Positions 1-7,747 of a stretch of DNA of 64,000 bases are shown here, one piece after another. A program made the position numbers and the translations under genes. Every line of letters begins with the position of its first letter. Position 1 is the stretch's first letter. The notes below the pieces were generated by a model. The model made no database searches. It saw only the letters and a program-made list of their open reading frames with translations, and was not told the DNA's origin. This DNA is from Paeniglutamicibacter terrestris (GTDB lineage Bacteria > Actinomycetota > Actinomycetes > Actinomycetales > Micrococcaceae): positions 53,120-117,119 of the forward strand of contig NZ_JAAWVT010000011.1 in the NCBI RefSeq assembly GCF_012271785.1, given 5' to 3'.

Positions 1-40
1 CACCCGGGTCATCGGCACCGTGCACGAGGGGAGTCGAGAA

Positions 41-3000
41 TCAAACCCCCACCGGCACCCGAGTCTTCAGCTCGTCTAGGTCCACGACGTGATCTGCCAG
101 GGCCGCGACGGCAGCATCGTGGGTGACAACCACTACCGCGCAGTCGCGCAGTGCCCCGCGCAGGTCCGCCATCAATTCGACGGCTTCGTCGGCGCCGAGG
201 TGGGCGGTCGGCTCATCGAGCAGGAGCACCTTGGACCGGGCGAGAAGGGCGCGAGCCACGGCAAGGCGTTGGCGCTGTCCGCCCGAGAGATGGTGACCTC
301 CCGAGCCGATGCGTTCATCCAGCCCGCCGGGCAGGGTCGTGAGCCACTGTGCCAGACCGATCTGTTCCAGCACCTTTTGCAGTTCACCGTCGGTGGGCTG
401 GTCCTCGAGTTCACGACCCAACCCGAGGTTGGAACGGACCGAGGAGTCAAAGAGGTGGGCCTCCTGCGGGCACCAGGTCACCGCCGCTATATCGGCCGCG
501 GTGGCATCGACCCATTGGCCAGCGCCGTGCCTGACTTGCAGGCTGCCGGACAACGGTGCCAGGGCCCCGAGGAAGGTGGCGAGCATCGTGGATTTCCCCG
601 AACCCGAGGGACCGGTCAGTCCCAGCCAGCTTCCGGATGCTACTTCCACATTTGCGTTCTCGAAGACCGGCGCCCCCGGTTCCCAACCGGCACTGGCATC
701 GAGCAGGCGGATGCCCATCCGGGCAGCCGGGACACCGGCAGGTGCGGCCTCGGGCGGTGCTTCGGCATCATCGTCGCAGGCTACGGGTGCCTGTTCCGAG
801 AGGTTGCCCCACACGCGCCGGAGCACGTCGTTTAGCTGCGGCAGTTGCTGCACCGAGGCGGCCGTGTTCGCGATGGGCTCGCCTAGGGCCAACAACAGCA
901 GGCCGGCAACCGCCGCTGCCTCTGCACCGCTGCCCACCAGCCCCACGGCCAGCACGGCCGCCGCCGAGGAGAGCAGCACCGCCGATGCCTGGGCCAGTGA
1001 GGCACCGCGGGCCGCGGCCCGCAGCGATCCCGTGGCCCGAGCATCGGCGGCGGAAAACTCCGCCAAGGCGCGTTCGGTGGCCGCGTTGGCACGCAGGTCC
1101 CCGGCCGCACGCAGCAGCGTGGGCACCCGGGCTCCCAGCCACATGCGGTGCTTGCTGGTTTCCACGGTGCTCTGCTTTTCCACCGCAAGTACCGCCAGCG
1201 GCAACAGCAGGAAGGCGGTGAGACCCAGCCCGAGCGCCAGCGGCAGTGCATCGGGGGCCCAGAAGCCGATCCCTATGGTGACGGCCAGCCAGGTGGCGAT
1301 TCCTGCCACCGGCGGAACCAAGACCCGGGGCACGGCGTCGCGCACCTCATCAACTTCGGCGATCAGGTGGCCCAGAGCGGCACCGGAGCGGGTGAGCCGG
1401 CCCCAGCCGTGGGGTTGGGCGACCAGTGCGTCCCAGAGTCGCTGGCGCAGGTTCGAAGCGAAGCCCAGCACCGCGTCATGCACCCGCACTTGCTCCGCGT
1501 AACGCAGGACCGCGCGTCCGATGCCGAAGGCGCGCACCCCCACTATGGCGACCATCAGGTGCAGCATCGGGGGTTGGTGGCTGGCGGTGACAATCAGCCA
1601 GCCGGAGACCCCGGTCAGCCCGGCGCCGAAGATCGCTGCGGCCGCCGCCAGCAGTAGTCCTGGCAGCATGCCGCGGCGGAACCACGGCATCGAACCCAGC
1701 AAACGCCAGTGAGCAGCACGCCGGTTATCCGCCACCGCAAGGGTCTTAGCGGGTGAAAGTGGTGCGGGCGCAGCTTCTGCGTGAGCGGCATCAGGGAGCG
1801 TGCTCTTCTCATCTGCAACAGCGAGGTAGAGGTTCTCAGCAGGCGACTCGCTGAGCTCTGGGCGCAGCATGGCGGCCAGGTCGCGGTCGTGGGAGGCCAC
1901 CAGCAGCGCGCACTGTGGGCGCAGGCCTGTCATGGCCACGCGGATACGCTGGGCGGAGTTCGCATCGAGGTGTGCCGTCGGTTCATCGGCCAGCACCAGG
2001 TTGATCCGTGGATTGGCGGCCACCGCTGCCAGGGCCCGGGCCACGGCGATGCGGCGCAGCTCCCCGGGGCTGCAGTCCATCAGGTTTCGGGCCGCCAGAT
2101 GCGTGATGTTCGCATCCTTCAGCACCTTCTGGAGGGTGGCCTCGGTCAGTGCCGCACCCGCATGCAGGCGGATTTCCGCTGCGACGGTGGCCTCGGTGAA
2201 CCTCGGGTGTTGGGAGATGAACACGGTGCGCGCCGGATCCAGTTGGATACTTCCGGCGACTTCTGCCCCCGATTCAAGCAGCCCGAGCACGGCATGCAAA
2301 AGGGTGGTTTTCCCGCTGCCGCTGGCGGCATCCAGCACAAACACCGAGCCAACTGACAGTTCTAGGTTCAGGTCCTTGAGAACCGCGTCGGTACGTCCGG
2401 CATGCCGGACCGAAACATTCTCCAAAACCAAGGCTGCGGGGGAAGCTGCCGGTGCCAGAGCAGTGGTGCAGGGCGCCACAAAAGTGCCCGAGTTGATGAA
2501 ACCCTCCGTGCGTTGCAGCGCCTCAACTCCATCCTCGGAGGCATGGAATGCTGCACCCAGGGCACGCAGCGGCAGGTAGCATTCCGGGGCGAGGATCAGC
2601 GCGAGCAGCCCTGCTTCCAGACCCATATGCCCGTAGACCAGGCGCACGCCGATAAACACCGCGACCACCGCCACGGAGATCGTGGCAATCAGTTCCAGGG
2701 CCAGACCAGAGAGGAAGGCGGTGCGCAGCGTTTTCATGCTGGATTCGCGGTAGTCCTCGGAGACCTTGGCCAGGGCACGGCCCTTTCCCTTGGCTCGGCG
2801 GAGACCGATCAGGGCTGGCAGTCCCTGCGCCAATTCCAGCAGGTGGTTCGAGATCCTATCCATCCCGGCGGCCGCCGCCTTGATGCGGTCCTGAGTGTGC
2901 AGTCCGATCAGGATCATGAAGACCGGGATCAACGGCACCGTGAGCACCACAATGAGCGCCGATACCCAGTCGGCCAGCAGGATCCGCACCCCGATGACAA

Positions 3001-3418
3001 TCGGGATCACGAGGGTAGCGACCAATGCCGGAAGGTACTTGGTGTAGTAGTTATCCAGCCCGTCCAACCCACGGCTGGCCAGGGCGGCCAGTGCCCCCTG
3101 GCCCGGGTCCGTCCCGGAAACCCTGCCGCGCAGGCCCGTGGCCAGAAGTTTGGAGCGCAGTTGCTCCTTGGCACCGAGCCCGGCGCGGTGCGCGGCAAAT
3201 TCGGTGCCCCACACCGCGCCGGCCCGCAGCAGGGTGCCTATCAGGCCCAGCACCAGCAGGCGCTGGAGATCCAGCTCCCCGCCGGCCGCGAGTTGGCTGA
3301 TGCCCGTAGCTAGGGCATCGGCGATGAGCACCAGGCCTACTGCCTTGAGTGCGGCGAGGCCGCAGAGCAGGGCCAGAACTATGCGGGAACCTGTGCCTGC
3401 GGGAAGTATGGGTTTCAC
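41..3418 (-). CDS. cydDC: Fused CydDC thiol-exporting ABC transporter
   Basis: Inner-membrane ABC exporter of cysteine/glutathione needed to assemble cytochrome bd. One 1125-residue chain holds two full transporter halves. The first (CydD-like) has six-helix membrane segments, a Walker A near residue 364 (SGSGKTT) and Walker B LADEPTAHLD, but a degenerate signature (CSPGE for LSGGQ). The second (CydC-like) has GPSGSGKST near 936, LSGGQRQRLA near 1042 and LLLDEPTAHLG. So one of the two composite ATP sites probably has a weak signature. Start is GTG with AGGAG about 11 nt upstream. It lies 24 nt after cydB and is the last gene of the cyd operon. The fused form is usual in Actinobacteria; E. coli has two proteins. 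Confidence 0.93.
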   Translation of the reverse strand: MKPILPAGTGSRIVLALLCGLAALKAVGLVLIADALATGISQLAAGGELDLQRLLVLGLIGTLLRAGAVWGTEFAAHRAGLGAKEQLRSKLLATGLRGRVSGTDPGQGALAALASRGLDGLDNYYTKYLPALVATLVIPIVIGVRILLADWVSALIVVLTVPLIPVFMILIGLHTQDRIKAAAAGMDRISNHLLELAQGLPALIGLRRAKGKGRALAKVSEDYRESSMKTLRTAFLSGLALELIATISVAVVAVFIGVRLVYGHMGLEAGLLALILAPECYLPLRALGAAFHASEDGVEALQRTEGFINSGTFVAPCTTALAPAASPAALVLENVSVRHAGRTDAVLKDLNLELSVGSVFVLDAASGSGKTTLLHAVLGLLESGAEVAGSIQLDPARTVFISQHPRFTEATVAAEIRLHAGAALTEATLQKVLKDANITHLAARNLMDCSPGELRRIAVARALAAVAANPRINLVLADEPTAHLDANSAQRIRVAMTGLRPQCALLVASHDRDLAAMLRPELSESPAENLYLAVADEKSTLPDAAHAEAAPAPLSPAKTLAVADNRRAAHWRLLGSMPWFRRGMLPGLLLAAAAAIFGAGLTGVSGWLIVTASHQPPMLHLMVAIVGVRAFGIGRAVLRYAEQVRVHDAVLGFASNLRQRLWDALVAQPHGWGRLTRSGAALGHLIAEVDEVRDAVPRVLVPPVAGIATWLAVTIGIGFWAPDALPLALGLGLTAFLLLPLAVLAVEKQSTVETSKHRMWLGARVPTLLRAAGDLRANAATERALAEFSAADARATGSLRAAARGASLAQASAVLLSSAAAVLAVGLVGSGAEAAAVAGLLLLALGEPIANTAASVQQLPQLNDVLRRVWGNLSEQAPVACDDDAEAPPEAAPAGVPAARMGIRLLDASAGWEPGAPVFENANVEVASGSWLGLTGPSGSGKSTMLATFLGALAPLSGSLQVRHGAGQWVDATAADIAAVTWCPQEAHLFDSSVRSNLGLGRELEDQPTDGELQKVLEQIGLAQWLTTLPGGLDERIGSGGHHLSGGQRQRLAVARALLARSKVLLLDEPTAHLGADEAVELMADLRGALRDCAVVVVTHDAAVAALADHVVDLDELKTRVPVGV

Positions 3419-3442
3419 GGTGCGGTTTTCTCCTGGCCTGGG

Positions 3443-4465
3443 TCAGACGATGGGGGTCACGGCGTGGGCATCGGGGATGTGCGCCTCAATGATGCGCTTG
3501 CGGAATACCCAGTAGGTCCAGCTCTGGTAGGCCAGCACTAGCGGCAGTCCGATCGCTGCCACGACGCTCATGAGCCGCAGCGTGTAGGGCGATGAGGAAG
3601 CGTTGAACACCGTCAGGTTGTAGGCCGGATCGATGGTGGAGGGTAGGACGTTGGGATAGGCGGCTACGAAGATCGCGCCAACTCCGGCCAGGAGGAAGAT
3701 GCCCATCGCAATAAAGGCGCGGCCCTCATGGTTTTTGCGGGCGTGGATCCAGGCGAAGAGCAGTGCTGCCACGGCCACGGCCAGCGGGGCGATGGCCGCG
3801 GTGCTGTGGTTGAGCAGGGCCACGGCAATCGCCCAGGCGGCCAGTGGGGCGAGGCCTACCGGGATCCAGCGACCCAGCAGTTTGCCGGCCCGGTGTCGGA
3901 TCTCGCCGTCGGTCTTCAAACCCAAGAAGGCCAGGGCTTGGAGGAGGCAGAAGGCCACCACCCCCAGCCCACCGAGGACCGCGTAGCCGGTAAACCATGC
4001 GAAGGGCCCACCCACCCGGTCTCCGTTGGCGTTCAACGGGAGTCCCGTGGTGCTCAGTGCCAGCATCGCCCCGACGCCGAAGGCGGCGGTGAAGGAGCCC
4101 AGGGCAATAGCCCAGTCCCAAGCGTTTCGTGTTGCGGAGGTTTGTGCCTTGCCCCGATATTCGAATGCCACGGCACGGAAGATTAGCGCTATGAGCACCA
4201 GCGTCAGCGGGATGTACAGGGCAGAGAAGAGCGAGGCGTACCAGTAGGGAAAAGCAGCGAAGGTTGCTGCGCCGGCGGTGATCAGCCAGACCTCGTTGCC
4301 GTCCCAGACGGGGCCGACGGTATTGAGCAGCACCCGGCGTTGCTTTTCATTTTTGGCGAAGGTCTTCATGAGCATGCCTACACCCAAGTCGAAGCCTTCG
4401 AGGAAGAGGTAGCCGCCCCAGAGTACAGCGATGAGGATGAACCACAAGGTGGGTAGAAATTCCAC
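3443..4465 (-). CDS. cydB: Cytochrome bd ubiquinol/menaquinol oxidase subunit II
   Basis: Second large subunit of the cytochrome bd terminal oxidase, which reduces O2 with quinol at low oxygen. The 340-residue protein is almost wholly hydrophobic, with about nine membrane helices, and begins in the CydB style (FLPTLWFILIAVLWGGYLFLEG), followed by a conserved GNEVWL. GTG start, preceded by AAAGGA at a normal distance. It begins 30 nt after the cydA stop and precedes cydDC by 24 nt, so the three form one transcription unit. No small CydX-type subunit could be recognised between or after them. Confidence 0.95.
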   Translation of the reverse strand: MEFLPTLWFILIAVLWGGYLFLEGFDLGVGMLMKTFAKNEKQRRVLLNTVGPVWDGNEVWLITAGAATFAAFPYWYASLFSALYIPLTLVLIALIFRAVAFEYRGKAQTSATRNAWDWAIALGSFTAAFGVGAMLALSTTGLPLNANGDRVGGPFAWFTGYAVLGGLGVVAFCLLQALAFLGLKTDGEIRHRAGKLLGRWIPVGLAPLAAWAIAVALLNHSTAAIAPLAVAVAALLFAWIHARKNHEGRAFIAMGIFLLAGVGAIFVAAYPNVLPSTIDPAYNLTVFNASSSPYTLRLMSVVAAIGLPLVLAYQSWTYWVFRKRIIEAHIPDAHAVTPIV

Positions 4466-4495
4466 GGAAAGTATCCTTTCTTCGATGTCGACGGG

Positions 4496-6070
4496 TCAGT
4501 AGGCGAAGGACAACACGTCGGTGTCCTTTTGATCATCGTCGGGGTGATCGTGAAGCTCGGGCATGGCCGAGCCGATTCCACCGCGGATGTAGCGGGTGAG
4601 CAGGACGACCTCAACGACCAGCAAGAAGGCATAGATCGAGGTGAGGCTGATCAGCGAGAAGAGCATCTCCCCCGCGCTCACCCCCGGGGAAACCGCCGCG
4701 GCAGTGTACATAAAGACCTGGTCGATGCCCTCGAAACTCGGGTTCGGCGCCACCACAAAGGGTTGGCGGCCCATCTCGGTGAAGATCCAACCGGCGGAGT
4801 TCGCACCGAAGGGTGCCAACATGCCGAACAGTGCGAGACGGGAGATCCATTTACTGTGCGGCACGGTTCCCTTGCGCGTGAGCCACAGGGCCACTGCTGC
4901 GGCAACCGCGGAGAGCCCACCAAGTGTGATCATCAGACGGAAACCCCAGTAGGTGACTTCCATGACCGGCAGGTAGTTGATTTCGCTACCGGCGCGGTCA
5001 CCGTACATCGGGTCATCCGGAAGGTGGGTGCCATATTTGGCCTGGTATTCGGGTACCAGTGTGTTGACGCCCTTAACTTCGGTGGTGAAGTTGTTGTTCG
5101 CGAGGAAGGAGAGCAGCCCCGGGATTTCAAATACGCCGACCACGTCGTCGCAGGTGGTCGCCCCGCCACTGCGCAGGTCACCGACGGACAGCAGGGAGAA
5201 GCCGGTGCCGTCGTGGCAGGCGGCCTCCGCGGCAGCCATTTTCATGGGCTGCTGCTCGATCATCAGCTGTGCTTGCGCATGCCCGGATAAGGCAACACCC
5301 ATAAACGCGACCATAGCGATCGTTGCGCCGATGCGAAGGGACTTGATCCAGACCTGGTAGTCGACCTTGTCGCGGTTTCGTCCTAGGGTGGCCGACTCTC
5401 CAATGATCACGTTGCCGGCCGCATCAACGGTATCAATTCCGCCTTGGCGCCGCTTGTAGAGGTGATACCAGGAAATGCCGAGCAGGAATCCACCGGCCAC
5501 GGCGAAGGCGCCGAAGATGGTGTGAGGGAAGGTGACCAGTGCGGTGTTGTTGGTAAAGACCGCCCAGGCGTCGGTCATGACCGCGCGCCCATTCACCATT
5601 TCTGTTCCTACGGGGTGCTGCATCCAGGAATTGGCCACAAGAATGAAGTAGGCCGAGAAGATACTGGCCAGCGAGGCGATCCAGATGCAGGCAAGGTGGA
5701 TGCGCTTGGGCAATCGATCCCAGCCAAAGATCCATAGTCCGAGGAAGGTTGATTCTACGAAGAACGCGAGTAGCGCTTCCATTGCCAGCGGGGCACCGAA
5801 GACGTCTCCAACAAAACGGCTATATTCGCTCCAGGCCATACCAAACTGGAATTCCTGAACGATGCCGGTGGCTACGCCCATGATGAAGTTGATGAGGAAG
5901 AGTTTCCCCCAGAACTTCGTCATCCTGCGGTATTCTTCCTGGCCGGTGCGGTGCCAGACGGTCTGTAGCACCGCGACCACCAGGCCCAAGCCAATCGTCA
6001 GCGGAACCATCAGGAAGTGATAGACGGTGGTGATTCCAAATTGCCATCTGGCAATTTCCAGAGCATCCAT
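4496..6070 (-). CDS. cydA: Cytochrome bd ubiquinol/menaquinol oxidase subunit I
   Basis: Haem-bearing subunit of cytochrome bd oxidase; oxidises quinol and holds haems b558, b595 and d. The protein starts MDALEIARWQFGITTVYHF, the typical CydA N-terminus, and carries the conserved GRQPF motif in the C-terminal half; at 524 residues it is close to the usual length. I chose the ATG at 6070 because GAAGGG lies at ribosome-binding distance; an upstream in-frame TTG at 6118 adds 16 residues with no family similarity. It is the first gene of the operon and faces the blaI-like gene across a region with two palindromic operators. Confidence 0.96.
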   Translation of the reverse strand: MDALEIARWQFGITTVYHFLMVPLTIGLGLVVAVLQTVWHRTGQEEYRRMTKFWGKLFLINFIMGVATGIVQEFQFGMAWSEYSRFVGDVFGAPLAMEALLAFFVESTFLGLWIFGWDRLPKRIHLACIWIASLASIFSAYFILVANSWMQHPVGTEMVNGRAVMTDAWAVFTNNTALVTFPHTIFGAFAVAGGFLLGISWYHLYKRRQGGIDTVDAAGNVIIGESATLGRNRDKVDYQVWIKSLRIGATIAMVAFMGVALSGHAQAQLMIEQQPMKMAAAEAACHDGTGFSLLSVGDLRSGGATTCDDVVGVFEIPGLLSFLANNNFTTEVKGVNTLVPEYQAKYGTHLPDDPMYGDRAGSEINYLPVMEVTYWGFRLMITLGGLSAVAAAVALWLTRKGTVPHSKWISRLALFGMLAPFGANSAGWIFTEMGRQPFVVAPNPSFEGIDQVFMYTAAAVSPGVSAGEMLFSLISLTSIYAFLLVVEVVLLTRYIRGGIGSAMPELHDHPDDDQKDTDVLSFAY

Positions 6071-6122
6071 GCCAAGCCCTTCAATGCAGAAATTCGCGGG
6101 TACAGCGGGGTCCCGCAACTTG

Positions 6123-6145
6123 AAGTTCTACGTTCTGTAGAACTT
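6123..6145. promoter_or_regulatory. Palindromic operator 1, cydA/blaI-like divergent region
   Basis: Perfect 9-bp inverted repeat AAGTTCTAC / GTAGAACTT around a 5-nt spacer. It lies between divergent cydA and the BlaI-family gene. BlaI/MecI repressors bind dyads with TAC...GTA arms, so this is the likely operator. Binding by the neighbouring regulator is inferred. Confidence 0.75.
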
Positions 6146-6147
6146 GT

Positions 6148-6164
6148 TTCTACCCACTGTAGAA
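6148..6164. promoter_or_regulatory. Palindromic operator 2, cydA/blaI-like divergent region
   Basis: TTCTAC-CCACT-GTAGAA, the same 6+5+6 dyad as operator 1. Centres are 22 bp apart, about two helical turns, so two dimers could sit on one DNA face. It adjoins the likely -35 region of the blaI-like gene. Confidence 0.72.
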
Positions 6165-6182
6165 CATATCGCCCAAACACGG

Positions 6183-6188
6183 TAAACT
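6183..6188 (+). promoter_or_regulatory. Possible -10 of the blaI-like gene
   Basis: TAAACT lies 18 bp after operator 2's right arm. If it is the -10, operator 2 would cover the -35 and the gene would be autorepressed. No good -35 consensus is visible. Confidence 0.35.
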
Positions 6189-6223
6189 AGAGGTAGCGGG
6201 CGATGTACATCACGACGACCGTC

Positions 6224-6248
6224 GGCCCCTACCTACGAGGCAGGGGCC
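6224..6248 (+). other. Leader hairpin before blaI-like gene
   Basis: GGCCCCT...AGGGGCC with an inner CCT/AGG pair and ACG loop makes a compact hairpin ending 26 nt before the TTG start. No T-run follows, so it looks more like a 5' leader structure than a terminator. Function unknown. Confidence 0.45.
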
Positions 6249-6274
6249 TTGGAATACTTTGTTAGGAATGAAGA

Positions 6275-6649
6275 TTGGCCACTCTTGGCGACCTTGAACG
6301 ATCAGTAATGGATCTACTTTGGGATGCAAAATCCCCGCTCACGGCCAATGAACTTCGCGATCAACTCGCCGCTCCCGGCGATGCTCAAGGCAAAGAACTT
6401 GCCGTGACCACCGTCCTGACGGTGCTGGCACGACTGGAAAAGAAGGGCTTAGTGGCCCGCGAACGTGACATTCGCCCGCACCGTTACACCTCGGTGACGA
6501 GCCGCGAAGAGCACACCGTATCCCTCATGAATGAAGCACTAGGCACCGTGCTGGATCGCGAAGCCGTGTTGGCTCGCTTCATCGGTGGAATTTCCGCCGA
6601 GGAAGCACAGTCTTTGCGTGTACTTCTCGAAACACCACGTAGCGCCTAG
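6275..6649 (+). CDS. BlaI/MecI/CopY-family transcriptional repressor
   Basis: Winged-helix repressor of 124 residues, the normal BlaI/MecI length. The N-terminus (LGDLERSVMDLLW...PLTANELRDQL) and the helix-turn-helix stretch (LAVTTVLTVLARLEKKGLV) are typical. TTG start with AGGA 7 nt upstream. It is followed 24 nt later by an M56 metallopeptidase, the usual partner that cleaves BlaI-type repressors. It diverges from cydA over two matching palindromes, so I infer that it represses the cyd operon and itself. No beta-lactamase gene is near, so a role in beta-lactam response is not indicated here. Confidence 0.9.
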   Translation: MATLGDLERSVMDLLWDAKSPLTANELRDQLAAPGDAQGKELAVTTVLTVLARLEKKGLVARERDIRPHRYTSVTSREEHTVSLMNEALGTVLDREAVLARFIGGISAEEAQSLRVLLETPRSA

Positions 6650-6673
6650 CGAGAATCGGCACGGTCACCCCAC

Positions 6674-7636
6674 GTGCTGCTGACTTCATATCTCTTGGCA
6701 GGGCTGGCCATATTGTTGGCATGGCCCATCCCTGTTGCGCTTTCGCGTGCCCAATGGACAGCTAGGTCTCCCTTCGCCGCCATGGTGATGTGGCAATCGA
6801 TCGCACTGGCCGGTGGACTGTCGATGATCGGAGCAATGCTTTTCTGGGGGCTGGACTCTCTGGGCGACACACTTTTGACAGCCCTCGAGCGCGGGGTCAA
6901 GCTCATTTTGGGCGACCCGTCCATTGCCTCCCCTGGAACCATCCACATTTTCGCCCTGAGTACCGCAGCACTGCTGGGCTTCCATTTGGTACTCACCCTC
7001 ATTAGGGCAGCTTGGCGGATCTCTCGGCAGCGATCTCGGCATCGCCACATTCTCTCCCTCCTCACCCAAGAATCTACGGTCAGCCCCGGAACACTCGTAC
7101 TTGACCACGAAATTCCCATCGCTTACTGCCTGCCGAGCTTTTCCGGTTCCGTCACGGTGCTTTCTCGGGGACTTGTCCAACGCCTGAGCGAAGAAGAACT
7201 CCACGCAGTTCTGGCCCACGAAAAAGCTCATCTGGAGCAACGCCACGATCTGCTGCTGCTGGCCTTTACTTCCTGGCACGACGCACTCCCCTGGCTCCCC
7301 ACTTCAAAGCTGGCGCTGACCGCCGTCCAAGATCTCGTGGAGATGTTGGCCGACGATGCGGCCCTGCGCGAGGTGTCACCGGCCGAACTACTTCGGGCCT
7401 TGCTCACGGTTGCCACTGGCGCCTTGGGGGAACCCGATACAAAGGCCCCCGCAGCAATCTCAAACGCTGGCACCGGCGGAGCTCCCACCGAGGAGTTAAC
7501 CTCGCAACGTCTACGCAGACTGCTAACACCCAAGTCCCCATTAACTGCCTCGGTACGTGATTTGATCCTCGCTGCGGCGCTCCTGCTCTTGGCGCTGCCC
7601 ACCACCATGCTCGTGGCGCCCGGACTTTTCGGTTAA
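6674..7636 (+). CDS. BlaR1-like M56-family membrane metallopeptidase
   Basis: Integral-membrane zinc protease of the M56 (BlaR1/MecR1) family, 320 residues. It has hydrophobic helices near residues 5-25, 36-60, 92-112 and 296-316. The zinc motif HEKAH is at 182-186, with a downstream VEMLADD (Glu223, Asp227) of the family pattern. Unlike BlaR1 it has no C-terminal penicillin-sensor domain; only a short extension and one last helix follow the protease. By analogy it would inactivate the adjacent BlaI-type repressor on a membrane signal. GTG start, weak ribosome-binding site, probably translated after the upstream gene. Confidence 0.85.
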   Translation: MLLTSYLLAGLAILLAWPIPVALSRAQWTARSPFAAMVMWQSIALAGGLSMIGAMLFWGLDSLGDTLLTALERGVKLILGDPSIASPGTIHIFALSTAALLGFHLVLTLIRAAWRISRQRSRHRHILSLLTQESTVSPGTLVLDHEIPIAYCLPSFSGSVTVLSRGLVQRLSEEELHAVLAHEKAHLEQRHDLLLLAFTSWHDALPWLPTSKLALTAVQDLVEMLADDAALREVSPAELLRALLTVATGALGEPDTKAPAAISNAGTGGAPTEELTSQRLRRLLTPKSPLTASVRDLILAAALLLLALPTTMLVAPGLFG

Positions 7637-7691
7637 GTCCTTAGTGGACTATCGGCAAATATGCAGGGTCTTTCCCCGCCTTAACTAAAAG

Positions 7692-7731
7692 TGATCGCTC
7701 AGATTCCCTTGACCGGGGATCTGAGCGATCA
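7692..7731. terminator. Bidirectional terminator between M56 gene and parE
   Basis: 13-bp arms (TGATCGCTCAGAT and complement) with an inner CCC/GGG pair. The minus-strand side runs into CACTTTTAG and the plus side into ATTTCAT. It separates two convergent genes. Confidence 0.75.
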
Positions 7732-7747
7732 TTTCATACTCATAGGA

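Noticed and set aside
12..40. Gene or terminator before cydDC at the window edge
   Set aside because: Only 40 bp are visible and no hairpin or reading frame could be supported.
89..1502. Long open frames on the plus strand opposite cydDC (248 and 397 codons)
   Set aside because: Antisense shadows of a high-GC gene; no ribosome-binding site or family likeness.
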